A DNA stretch of 64,000 bases from Ridgeia piscesae (lineage: Eukaryota; Annelida; Polychaeta; Sabellida; Siboglinidae). The stretch spans positions 1 through 64,000 of the forward strand of contig JAODUO010001323.1 of assembly GCA_025642075.2 (NCBI GenBank), given 5' to 3'. Positions 30,805-59,900 of the stretch are shown here, in pieces. The notes beneath the pieces were generated by a model. That model made no database searches, had not been told where the DNA came from, and was given only the letters and a program-made list of their open reading frames with translations. Position numbers and translations under genes: made by a program. Numbering within the stretch: position 1 is the first letter of the stretch; each line of letters opens with the position of its first letter.

Positions 30805-31311
30805 AGCGACATGGTCCGTTCGTGCTTTTTATTTTTATTGCAAAATCATGTTATACGGTATAAATTATACCTATTATAGCGTAAAGACAGTCAAAATTTG
30901 TTTTCATGTACTATTTAGGGGTTGAAAATAGACGCAGTAAGGGCGCTTAACTCTGTGTACACATCGACCACGATGCGTTTTCGAAACCGTTGTAGGCGTG
31001 GCTAAAAGCCCAGAAGGAAATGCATGATCACGCGATGCAGTATCACTTGAACACAAGTTGACGCCACTAACGCCACACCCAGCCAGGTGCACGGCTCCCA
31101 GTTGGTAAAGGTCAAAGGGTGGGTGTCACTCGCGGCGATTTGATTGACAGCGTAGGGATTCTTATAAACATTCGAGGTTCAACATTACGAAGTCAGTTCC
31201 GTTTCGTTAATATTTATTGGCGGTCAGTACGCTACAATAGTTATAACTTATACTGATTAAAATGATTTTGCAATACAAATAAAAAGCCACGAACTGATCA
31301 TGTCGCTTTAA
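30801..31311. mobile_element. MITE B (TTAA-type), right-arm copy, abutting MITE A
   Basis: 511 bp with ends TTAAAGCGACATG and CATGTCGCTTTAA. The imperfect terminal repeats extend about 90 bp inward. Its left TTAA (30801-30804) is the same TTAA that ends MITE A. It is missing from the 55.8 kb paralogue. Confidence 0.85.
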
Positions 31312-31900
31312 TATGTATGATACTCATCTCCATTACAAAAAATAGTCTCCCAATTTTCGAGAACATTGGTCATTGCCAAAACAAAATGAGAACATTTTAT
31401 CCAAATTCTTCTGTTAACCAACAATGTCATTAAACAAACATTCAACAAAAAATAAATAACAATTGACCACTTGATGACACAACATAATTATTTAATATTA
31501 TGCTATTCAGTGATAACGTACAGCGTGTGGGTTATTTCACATTGACGCCGGCGTCACGATGACGTCATTATATTTCTGACTCATTCATTCTCCCCCCATC
31601 GTACCAAATATTTTAATATTTCTTTATTTATTGTATATCATGTTATTGTATTGCGGTGCGTTGCGATGGGTTGCGTTGGGTTGCGTTGGGTTGCGTTGCG
31701 TTGTAGGCACACCAGAACACATTCCTATTTTACATGAAATGTACATTGCATTGTTGAAATTAGCGAAAAAAGCTTTAATATTAGAAATACTAATTATCAT
31801 TATTCTTATTATATAATAGCCAATATTGGCTTCTTACGACATGCCCTATTTCGACTGAGATTCAATGCCTACACTGACAACGTCCCTGTCGTACTGACGG

Positions 31901-33086
31901 TGTGGCGGTCCAGAACGTCGAGCGGTCCAGAAAGTCGAAGGTTAGCGGTTCATGTCAAAGGTTAGCGGTTCAAGGCAAAGGTTAGCGCGACGTTACGGCC
32001 CGCAGCTAGCCAGTCTGGAATGTATATCTCGTCATCGTGGTCGTTGTGCAGATAAATGGCAAGAACACGTGTGCGCTGGAAGCTGTAGTGTGCAACGGTG
32101 GAGGTCGAAAAGTAGGTCGTCGCTACAGCGCGCAGAAATGATTTATTATGTAACACAGTCGCCGCGGGGGTCATGTACTTTCTCGACATTCTAGCATGGA
32201 GGGTCAAAGTTGATCGGCCACCTGAGGTTACGCCAGTTCAGCACGCATGTGCATACGTGGGACGACGTTATGGACTGCTCGACGTTGCAGGCCGTCGCGC
32301 TAACCTTTGCCGTGAACCGCTAACATTTGACATGAATCGCTAACCTTTGACATGAACCGTTAACCTTCGACGTTCTGGACCGCTCGACGTTTTGGACCGC
32401 TGTGGCGGTCCAGAACGTCGAAGGTTAGCGGTTCATGGCAAAGGTCGGCCCGTCGGTCTGCAACTTCGAGCAGTCCAGAACGTCGTTCCACGTATACACA
32501 TGCGTTCATGACCCCCGCGGCGACTGTGTTACGTAAATCATTTCTGCGCACTGTAGCGACGACCTACTTTTCGACCCCCTATGTTGCACACTACAGTTTC
32601 CAGCGCGCACGTGTTCTTGCCATTTATCTGCACAACGAATTGAAAATCATGGCTGTAACGAAGCACAACGCTCTGAGACAAGGACATTCACATTAAGAAA
32701 ACACTGTTTTATAAATAATTACAGGTCACGATGATTGTGCGGTTTTGTTACGTTCATTAATAATAATTGCAAGAAAGGAAGCGCATCAATAAATGATTAA
32801 CATAAACTGTAATATGCATGGTTCACTCTTATGTTAATTCGGCAGTCACCATGTTTACGCTGGTCACAGCTAATAGATGTTAAACTGTATATATTGTCAC
32901 GCATGTAAGAAGTCCACAAACGACACTCAAAACAAGGTGGAACGACATCTTGAACCGGATATACATTCCAGAGTGACTAGATGCCGGCCGTAACGTCGCG
33001 CTAACCTTTGCCATGAACCGCTAACCTTTTGACATGAACCGGTAACCTTCGACGTTCTGGACCGCTCGACGTTCTGGACCGCCACA
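31901..33086. mobile_element. Foldback element C, right-arm copy
   Basis: Mirror of 17868-19052, with TGTGGCGGTCCAGAACGTCG termini and an internal fold centred near 32343. The paralogous interval 56660-56700 runs from ACGTCCCTGTCGTATTGAC to ACCAACAAATGG without it. Confidence 0.8.
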
Positions 33087-33112
33087 GCTGTTACCAACAA
33101 ATGGTTCAGCAT

Positions 33113-33917
33113 CTAGATTTAACAAGATTTAACAAGATTGCCACCTAGAGATTCAACTCTAGATGGCAGGTGGACTAGGAAGCCATTTGGCTTATCGAGA
33201 GTCAAACCTATCTATCTAAGTATACCCCGCCCGTCTTAGGTATATGTCAATTTTATTTTTAAATATATTAACACTACTAGCACCTACACAATCAGCTGAT
33301 AATGTGTTCCATTCGTTTACTGTTCTTTGTGAAAATGAAAATTTTCTAATATCCAGTCTACACTGCTTCTTTGCTAATGTAACTCCATGTCCTCTAGTCC
33401 TTCTCTCTTCCTGGACTGTGAAAAAAATATTTCTGTCAATATTTTCATACCCATTCAATATTTTAAACACCTCAATCTGATCTCTCAATCTTCTGGTTTC
33501 TAGTGTTGTTAAACCACATTCTTTTAGACGCATTTCATAACTAATATTCCTGAGTTTTTGTATCATTTTGGTTGCTCTCCTTTGTACTCTTTCTAGCATA
33601 TCAATATCCTTCTTGCGATATGGCCTCCATGCTTGTATACAATATTCTAGGTGAGGCCTAACTATTGTTTTATACAGCGTATTATTAGTTCTTTTTCTTT
33701 GTACACTATATTTCGCCTAATTAATCCAAGAATTTGGTTTCCCTTCGCTGCTGCAATTCCACACTGTTCTGATACATTCATGTCAGCACTAATAGTTAAC
33801 CCTAAGTCCTTTTCCTATAAGGTAGTATTTAGTACAGTACCACCCATTGTATATTGTGCATCTTCATTCCCATGTCCTGTGTGGAAGCACTTACACTTTC
33901 CAAAATTAAACAGCATT
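33113..33917 (-). pseudogene. Non-LTR retrotransposon fragment (C-terminal RT and 3' end)
   Basis: On the minus strand it encodes, in order, a CKCFHTGHGNEDAQYTMGG segment, an in-frame stop, KDLGLTISADMNVSEQCG, GLIRRN, the RPHLEYCIQA and LERVQRRATKMI segments, then RTVNEWNTLSADCV and the C terminus LRRAGYT. The 3' UTR carries the AAGCCATTTGGCTT-like hairpin and TTGTTAAATC tail repeats. Such C-terminal RT segments are typical of CR1/Jockey-group LINEs. It is 5'-truncated and inactive. The paralogue lacks it (GGTTCAGCATTTAGTCATATGC at 56701-56722). Confidence 0.85.
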
Positions 33918-35146
33918 TGCCACTAGTCACCTTGCAAATGCTCAGTAGTTTGCGTGCTTTGGCATATGCAAGTAACAGCCAGTTCCCTTCTTTCTGTGAA
34001 GGAAGACAACAGAGATCGTCGGTGGCATTGCGAGATCCGATAAGCCTTAAATAGACATTGTGCACTCTAGCGGAACGGCGCCTTGTCAATCGAGGCTTAG
34101 CGCTGGTGAGCGTGGCACCCGATATAGTGGACTAATTTTAGGCTTCGTAAAATCGTGGCGCCAGACAGCGGACTGTAAATATGCCAAACACATCACGCGA
34201 GGGTGGTCGATGCCGTAAATGTTGGAACCAATCAAAATAGGTTTAAAAATCAGTGCACAGCGACGCTGCGCATGTCCCGTGATGTCCGCACTTCCGTTTC
34301 AGTGCTACAATATAAATACCTCCATGGCAACATGGATCGAGCTTATTTTGATATGTGTCTTATTGATTATATGTAACAATACAAGATAGAGAGCCATGTG
34401 GCAAGTGTAATATAGGAAGATGCACGTGTGATGGTGTCATTGCAGGTAACATCGTTGGTGTTGTTAACTCAAGTTAATGACATCTCGAAATGTTTACCGA
34501 CTCCAAGATCGAGAAAAGTCATCAACCCTTTGCTTTTCTGTCGATGCACGTGTAAGCTTGGTTTCTAGGGATTAGCCGCATTAAAATACCTTGTTATTAT
34601 TATTATTTGTTAATTACTGACACAATATCAGTCCGCACAGTATGTTTCAACACCGGTGATTGGGTATGGATTTTGCATAAATTAAACAGTTTAGTATGGT
34701 ATTAAAAAGAAGTGTAAAAGGACTGGTGTAGTACATAGACTAGCCTATGGGCAAGGCACCCCGATTTAGTATATGATATAAAAAAATGTATGTAATACCA
34801 TGCAGCATTTTAAATTAATCCGACATTTGGTGTAATAGCAGGCCTCGACGTTACGGTTATTTTGAAAAATTACAGGCTCTTAAAAAGGCTAATATGTAAT
34901 TCTGCAGTTAAAACGCAGATATTCTTATGAAAACAAAATGTCACAACAAGTTCACATTTGATTGCATTGAGCGGCATCATGCAGACTTGTGAAAATCACC
35001 TGCGCATATTGATTTTACAAAATTAAGATAACACATATAATATGAAGTAATGCGAATTTTTTATTTAATTGTGGTGCTACTGTGTTATAATGGAGACTCT
35101 GAGGCGTCATTACGACAATAATTTAAATATGTCCTTTTTCTTTTAG
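33918..35146. other. Intergenic, partly duplicated
   Basis: 33935-34200 matches 56720-56955. A TATAAATA at 34311-34318 is followed by an ATG at 34332 with only 14 codons before a stop. The rest is AT-rich and I see no gene in it. Confidence 0.5.
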
Positions 35147-35239
35147 GTGCACTGCTTGACCATGTATGCTACCAGTCTAGTGTCTACCATAACGTGTATG
35201 CCATCATGTAACGTCACACCGGCAATCTGCTGCCAAATT
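35147..35239 (+). CDS. Possible cysteine-rich internal exon
   Basis: A 93-bp open interval lies between a strong polypyrimidine acceptor (TTTTTCTTTTAG) and a strong donor (GTAAGT). One frame encodes 31 residues with five cysteines (HCLTMY..., TCMPSCN, AICCQI). I recognise no family and found no partner exons. It sits on the opposite strand, just beyond the end of the VWA-collagen gene. A chance pairing of splice-like sites is possible. Confidence 0.25.
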
Positions 35240-35272
35240 GTAAGTAAAGGAAGAATAAAAACAGCATCATAT

Positions 35273-35278
35273 TTTATT
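35273..35278 (-). terminator. Candidate polyadenylation signal of the VWA-collagen gene
   Basis: AATAAA on the minus strand, 260 bp after the stop codon at 35538. AATAAA is frequent in such AT-rich DNA, so this is a placement guess. Confidence 0.35.
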
Positions 35279-35537
35279 ATCTTGACACTGTGGATACATG
35301 CTCACATACTACCAATACTGTATGAAATGTATATCAGGGGACAACAATGTAGGCACACAAGTATGTTATGTTTACTTCCATGTGATTGAAACGTAACTAA
35401 TGAATGTCTAACATCATGAAGCATTATCAATAATGTGTTCGATATCATTTATAGTAGATCATCAAATGTTAGCACACTATATTACAACCATGTGAGAATA
35501 CATAGGAGGTTGTCGTCTATAAGGCACCATTTCACCA

Positions 35538-52641
<17,104 letters not shown>

Positions 52642-52685
52642 GTTGGTAGCTGCAAAAACGTCATGACATGTAATTGACGGTCGCG

Positions 52686-52692
52686 CTTTATA
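52686..52692 (-). promoter_or_regulatory. TATA box of the VWA-collagen gene
   Basis: TATAAAG in AATATTATAAAGCGCGACCG, 44 bp upstream of the start codon (52641), conserved in both palindrome 2 copies. A TGATTGGTCC (inverted CCAAT-like) motif lies further upstream near 52830-52841. Confidence 0.6.
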
Positions 52693-52892
52693 ATATTCAA
52701 AAATATACAAAGAGAGAACAGCGTTAAATGAACATCTCGCCACGACCCTTGAGAGAAACGAATAGGGTCTAAAGTAATATTCTTTGATTTCGCCCGCCCG
52801 CCAGACTGCCCTTTTACAGTTACGTTTCACTTGATTGGTCCAACACAAACAAGACTTTGGTTCTGTTGTGAGAAATGTCTAACATGAATAAT

Positions 52893-54508
52893 AATAATAA
52901 TATATTTATTTGGTATAGCCCCACATCCATAATCGTTCGTGGCGCTTCACAACATATTACAATTTAAAAGACATAACAAGATATATGTATACAATAAGAC
53001 ATATATTAGTGTTTTAAAATAAATGTAAAAAATATGTATAGGTATATAAATAAATAAAAATTAGTACGATATTAAATAGCGTAGCACTTTTAAATATATA
53101 AGTAAATTATGTATTAGTAATAAAACCACATAATAACCGGTCTAGTGTATAATTACATTGCAATGAGACTGGTAAATGACGGTATAGGTATAATTATTAT
53201 TAGTAATAACTAGTTTTGTATAGTTTAATACTGTAAAATAATAATAATCATCATAATTACGTAACAAGAATGCCAATAAATTAGTGTATAATGATGTATT
53301 GATAATATTACCAAATAATCTAGTAAAAAAATTAATAATGTTCATGTCGAATTACACTAATATGCGATACGAAAAAAATGTGTCTTCAGTAGACGTTTGT
53401 AGCTGGTCAGATGGTCACAAGTCTTAATGACCGTTGATAAATTGTTCCATAGGGACGCAGCAGCGATAGCGAACGAGCAGTCACCAGCTTTGGTACGGGA
53501 ACGCTTCACTTGTAACATGTTATTGTTCGCAGAGCGCAGTGTTCTTGTCGGTTGATACGGGCACACGAGTTTACACAAATACACTGGCGCGTCGTTGTGC
53601 ATGGCTTTGTAAGTGAATACAAGTAGCTTGAAATCAACGCTGCGCACAATGGTCAGCCAGTGGAGTTCGCGTAGCAAGGTTGTGGCACTGTCGCCATGCG
53701 GGCTACGCGTAATCAACCTGGCAGCCGTGTTTTTTATTCGCTGTAGACGGGCGATGTTAATTGCAGACGTACCGTATAAGAGCGCGTTACAGTAGGCAAG
53801 CCGTGATGTGACAATGGCATTGACAACGCGTTCCTTTGTCGGTCTGGGGAGAAAGCGGCTAATTTGATTAATGTTTCGCAGGTAGAAAGAACAAGCACTG
53901 ATAGTTTGCGATACTTGCTTCTTCATGTCAAGGTGCTTATCAAAGCACACACCAAGACACTGAACACAACGCGAAGCCGTAATTGTAGCCTCACCAACGC
54001 GAATCACACTTTTATCCACGATTGCATCTGCAGACTTAGGCACAATCGGAAGATATTGTGTCTTGCCATCGTTCATGAACATAGAATTCCGTGCTATCCA
54101 GACCTTTACCTCATCTAAACAATCTTCCATTTGCTTGACTGCAGCCACTAATGCAGAATGGGTCAAGTCAAAATGAGTATATACCTGTAAATCATCGGCA
54201 TATTGATGGAAGAATAGTCCATGGGCTCGTATGATGTCACCGATAGGTTGAATGTATAATGAAAAGAGCAGTGGCCCAAGGACAGAGCCTTGCGGGACAC
54301 CTGTCGTTAGAGTAGTTGTACTCGACGACTGGTCACCGATTACCACTCGCTGTGTCCTCTCTTTCAGATAAGATGTCAACCAGTCCAATGCTTTGCCAAC
54401 AAAGCCGTAACGCAAACGTAACCGCCTAATTAAGATGTTATGGTTGATCGTATCGAAGGCGGAACTGAAATCCACGAGAAGCAGGATGGTTCCTTGTTTT
54501 TTGTCCAT
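52893..54508 (-). pseudogene. 5'-truncated non-LTR retrotransposon (CR1/L2-like)
   Basis: A 383-codon minus-strand frame (54508-53357) covers most of the RT: LLLVDFSSAFDTI (motif A), GVPQGSVLGPLLF, HQYADDLQVY (catalytic Y-ADD), NDGKTQYL, then the C-terminal RLAYCNALLYG and LRELHWL region typical of CR1/L2/Jockey-group LINEs. The endonuclease and RT N terminus are absent. The 3' UTR runs to an (ATT)n tail near 52893-52910, as in L2-like elements. It interrupts the duplicated upstream region between AACAAGAC (52853) and AGATCAAACGAC (54569). The open RT frame suggests a fairly young insertion. Confidence 0.9.
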
Positions 54509-56299
54509 TGCTGTTTTGACGGAATATAGTGTGACACAACACAGGAGTACAAACCCTCAACACGCTGACCAGATCAAACGACAAAGTAATTACTACCGGC
54601 TGCCGGAGAACGGTGGTGACGTGTGTAATCCTCGGTCCAACAACGAATGCAGTCGCGACATAGAAACAATCCCTCATATCGACATGCAACTACTCCGAGG
54701 TATGACTAACACTACAAGATGATATCCATTTAATATGCGCGCGTGACGTTTCAACGACAAACGTGAATGTCTGAACGTGTGCCGTGAACCCGGATAGCAC
54801 CGTTGTTATAATGACTGACGAGACGAACGAATTGTCAATGACGCCGGTCGCGCTGCCATTGAGGAGTCGCTTATCCGAGACGCATCAAATAGCAACCACA
54901 CTGCCATTATTGAATGAGTCATGTACCGCTTACGCATACATCGTTGTCACCATACCCCGACATACGAAGCTTCCGTCAAATTTTAACTTCCTTCGGGTGC
55001 TTGTTTGGCGAGCCTCAACGGTGGTGTCATTGGAGGTTTCGCCACCAAGACTACCTTGCATAGATGTTCTGGATCCGCCCCCTCCTAGATAGTGTAGCCT
55101 TAGGTTACCGATCGTACAATTTCATATGCCATCTACCTACTTAGTGACATCTCCCAAGAAACATAACGTGTTTGTTAATCAAGACCTCAACCTCGATACG
55201 ACAGGTGTAATGTTCACATGTAAACGAACGGAACAGATTAGCATACTGATTGTCCAGTTGAATGATTGTGTGAGTATGTTTTTTTTTTTAAATCGACATA
55301 CCTTACGAGTGACGGCATACACGTAGTCGTAGAAAGGTACTGTTGTCCAGAGTTAACTCTCTCTGTGGAAATATTGTGAAACCACGACACTTCTCCAATC
55401 GTTTAGTATATTTTCATTAGCCGGAAAGTTTCGGTGAGAACTGTCGTCAGTCGTTACAACTTGATTAATGTGACCTATCCCAAGTCAGCTCTCGTCGCGC
55501 GGACTCTAGCTGGTGAACTTTCGGTCACGGTTCAGCGCTTCAACAACGACACCTTTCGTGTTTACCGTGAGTACCAGTTCGTGGGCCCTGCGTGACCCAG
55601 ATACATTAATTTACCAGTCGCTAACCGGAGGAGCTCGATCAAGACGTTCCCAGTTGACATGTAGTGATAGGAGATGCAGCCGAATTTATGCCCAGCTGAT
55701 AATGTTACATATACTTTATATGCACTAGCCTTTATTATGTTATTATACACAGGAGTAGAAATTTAACGAACCGGTCCGGCGGACTGGCAGCCTTAGCAAG
55801 TATGATACTCATCTCCATTAAAAAAAAACAGCCTCCTGTTTTTCGAGAACATTGATCATTCCCAAGACAAAATGCGAACATTTTATCCAAATTCTTCTGT
55901 TAACCTACAATGTTCATTAAACAAACATTCAATAAAAATAAATAACAATTGACCACTTGATGACACAACATAATTATTTAATATGCTATTCGGTGATAAA
56001 GTATAGCGTGTGAGTTATTTCACACTGACGCCGGCGACACGATGACGTCATTTTATGTCTGACTCATTCACTCTCCCGTCGTACAAAATATTTTTAAATA
56101 GATAATTTATTATTTTAATGACATATTAGATATATTATTTATTAACTGAACATCTAATTTTCAGTGAATATTTTTTCATTTTAAAGGATAATTTATATAT
56201 AATAATATATTATAATATTTATTTATTTATTATATATCATGTTTTTGCACTGCACTGCATTGTCTTGTGTTTTGTTATGTTTTATTGTATTGTAGTATG

Positions 56300-56452
56300 G
56301 TGTTGTGTTGTGCGTTGTTGTGTTGTGTTGTGTTGTGTTGTGTTGTGTTGTGTTGTGTTGTGTTGTGTTGTGTTGTGTTGTGTTGTGTTGTGTTGTGTTG
56401 TGTTGTATTGTATTGTATTGTATTGTATTGTATTGTATTGTATTGTATTGCA
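56300..56452 (+). repeat. Pentanucleotide array (TGTTG)n then (TATTG)n
   Basis: About 21 TGTTG units followed by about 9 TATTG units. The paralogous positions (19250-19305, 31655-31710) carry a short TTGCG/TTGGG mix. Cys-Val-type and His-Asn-Thr frames here are artefacts. Confidence 0.95.
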
Positions 56453-56959
56453 TATAGGTACGTACTGGGCAACTCATACACCAGAACACATATTCCTATT
56501 TTACATGAAATGTACATTGCATTGTTGAAATTGCCGAAAAAGGTTTATTATTATAAATATAAATTATCATTATTATTATACAATAGCCAATATTGGATTC
56601 TAACGACATGTCCTATTCCGTTTCAGATTCAATGCCTATATATTGGCAACGTCCCTGTCGTATTGACTGCATGCACACTTCGCGGCTTCTACCAACAAAT
56701 GGTTCAGCATTTAGTCATATGCTCAATAGTTTGCCTGTATGGCATATCCAATTAACACCCATTTCCCTTCCTTCAATGAAGGTAAAAAATGAGATAAGCC
56801 ATAAATAGACACTGTGCACTATAGCGGAACGGCACCTTGTCAATCGATCGAGGCTTAGCGCTGGTGAGCGTGGCGCCCCATAGTGGACTAAATTTAGGCT
56901 TCGTAAATCGTGGCGCCAGACAGCGGACTGCAAAAAGCCAAACACAACACGCACCGTAT

Positions 56960-59900
56960 CTAAGCATGTTTCTATTACAACGCATTCATACGCGATTTAT
57001 AGATAAACAATATTTACAAAATAACATCACCAACTTCTCACTTACGATTATATTGCAATGTATTCAATAATAATGAAACGTTGTCACGATATCCATTCGG
57101 ATGTTCTTAATAGGACGGCGTATCGTGGCACTATATTCTGACAGGTGTTCCGGCGTAGGAACAACAGTGTATATTTTATGCGTTGCGCGGTCGATAACAA
57201 CGTCTCGGATGTTTTGTTATGCCGTTAGCGTATGACATGCGCATAATAGGCTAAACATTGTTCACACTGATCGTTATGTCTTCACAGGATATAATAAAGT
57301 CGGTATCTAAAAAACTGTAAGTATGCAGTTACATATCGTTTAAGAAAACACTTAGGCTAGAACTACTAGCTATGCTCGTCTCATCTTGGCAAACCTGTGG
57401 CTGTGTCGAGCTGTGCTGTGCTGCTTATACTAGTGTAGACTGGACGTAGTCGTAGATGCTGTTAGTGTTAGTCTGCCTTTTTTTCTTGACGTATGGACAC
57501 TGTTGTGTTTTTTACACAGCCACAGCAATATGTGTTGTTGGCTATGACAGATTTATCAGCTACGGCAATCGTGTACTTTCGGAACTAACCGTATCATATG
57601 AAAGCCACGTACCTCTTACATATCTTATAAACTATATAAAATACATACACACACATACACTTTGTTCGTGTAAAGAAAACATTTCACAAATCAATCTCAT
57701 CCCAAGTTTTACTCAACATAATCTGCAATGACACGTAGCTCAGCGATTACCATAACATCGATATTTTGTCACATCATCACTGCATAAATGAGCTTAATAA
57801 ATTATGGTTTATCCTAAGTTTTCCTAAACTAACCATAAGCTAACCGTAACTTAGCCTAAACCTTAAAGGAAATAAAACAAGGCATTACCTAATATTTTCC
57901 ATTTGTACACACAAATTTACATTTTACAGCATTCAGCAAATAAATAAAAATTCATTTGTGGTATAAATTTGAAACAAGCGTGTCAGAATATTTTTTTTAT
58001 TGAAACCCGGTGTCTCATGGAGGCATGGCTAAGCTTCGAGTTTGCTGCCACCTTCAGCTGATTTTCAGAGTAACTATGATATGTATCGATTGCACCCCAT
58101 GGCCTTTGGGAGATAATCCACACAAGGACACACACACATTACATACATGTATTTAATGTCTGAAAGAAATGTTGTGTAACCCATTACTATCCCTCGTATA
58201 CAAATGTATGGAGGAGGAGTTGTAAATTTAATGCAACACTTTATACCTTGTAGCAGAATCATGGCTGTCCCTGTAATTCAATTGCAAGGACACAAGTTTG
58301 AAATCTAAATTTCAATTATTGTAAATAATATATGTGAAAACTAATTCTTATTTGGCTGGATAAATAAAATATAGAAGTATACATCATTGTTATATACATT
58401 TATTATATTTGCATTATGTGGCAAATAAATAATTACTAAAAAAATAAAACAAATACGTGATGTTAAATGATTTTAAATGATTTTAAATTTTAAAAAGATT
58501 CAGTTTATAATTATTATTAATTTTTGTGAAAAAGAGTTCAGTGGTTTTGTGTCAGGTTCTGATTGAAAAAACGAACACCTAATGCACGTGTTTGCCAATT
58601 CAGCTACAGCAACAACCGCGATTCCACTCATGATTGAAAGCATTATGTTAAATTTACAACTCCCCATTAATACATAAAAATACTAGTGATATTAATGGCT
58701 TACACAGCGTGTCTTTCTGAAATGACAATTTTGGCGTGTATTTTCGCTAAATCATGCATGAAAAGGTCACCGAAAATATTACACCATTGTGAACAATATT
58801 GTGTTGTCATCCTACTGATTTATTTTATTATGAATTATTTAACGTGGAGTGAATGACGTATAGGCTGCTTGACCAATGACGATCTGGCCAGGTCCAACAG
58901 TGGCCACTGTAAGCCACGCTTACAATTCAACTCATTGTAACTTTTGTTTCCCTGGTTGCATCGATTTCTTGCAACATTTGGAGTGAGTATCAACACATTT
59001 TCTAATTGACTGACAAGAAATCACAAAAATCCAAATATCTTCTCTAGTGCAGGTTTTTGATTTGCTGCGACCAATGTTGGTGAATGGCACCACTGATACA
59101 ACAGTTTTGGCGCCCTTTTTGCTCAATCACTGCTTATTATTAACATAATGGATGATGTTGTGTTATTTTTAGTATAACATTCACACAATACATAGATAGC
59201 AGGGCTTTATGCAGGACCAAATTATTGCCAGTCACACATGTTTTGGTGGACACAGGATATTAACTGTTAAGCCAGTTTACAAACTTCCAAATGTGTCTGA
59301 TGACCTGAAATGGACTACAAACACACACCATTTACACTCATTTCTAAGGCATAACCGACAATATGTATGGTTTTGGAACACCGTTTTTTGCTCCTTCATA
59401 TTTGTTTACTCGTCCACCCATATTTCTGCCCATCCTCAATGGTTTTACCCGTCTAAATGACGGGTGGACGGCTCTGCATAAAGCTATGATAGCTAGCTTG
59501 CCACGCATTTCAAATTTTCGGCAAGTTGTTTGCAAGCGCGTTTCTTCCTGGTCGGTGTTAGCAGACAGTGAACAAATTCGGCCTAACTAGTAACAGCAGG
59601 CATCTAACATATCCGCACGGAATAATACGTTTAATAGTTATTACTCCGGGCCTTCACACACAGCATATTCCACTATTTGCAGAATAGTGCCACAGGACAC
59701 ATTTCTGAACAATAAAAAATATGTTTGTATATTTTAATATAAGATTACTTTTTGCAAGTAGGCGTTGACTAAATCTGTGTGTGCCGAGTGACATATTTAT
59801 GTCCCCACCCGGTGCATTCAAGCAATTTGGGTGGGACAATGTAACAAATATCACACCTATGGCGCACGGGTGCATCCTAGATTGAACCTTCTGTAAGTGT

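Larger units (their letters stand above)
26316..33735 (-). repeat. Palindrome 2, right arm
   Basis: Reverse complement of 17222-24588. It keeps better-preserved ends of MITE A and a longer LINE fragment, and has three instead of four ~775-bp units. Its outer part (28963 outward, through 34200) is also a direct paralogue of 52500-56955. Confidence 0.95.
28963..34200. repeat. Segmental duplicate of 52500-56955 (upstream region of the VWA-collagen gene)
   Basis: Same-orientation homology covers the signal exon, TATA box, the TCACTTGATTGGTCCAA block, the region around 29440-29810 (55400-55790), 31317-31860 (55800-56620) and 33935-34200 (56720-56955). Gaps in the alignment correspond to mobile elements in one copy or the other. 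Confidence 0.9.
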
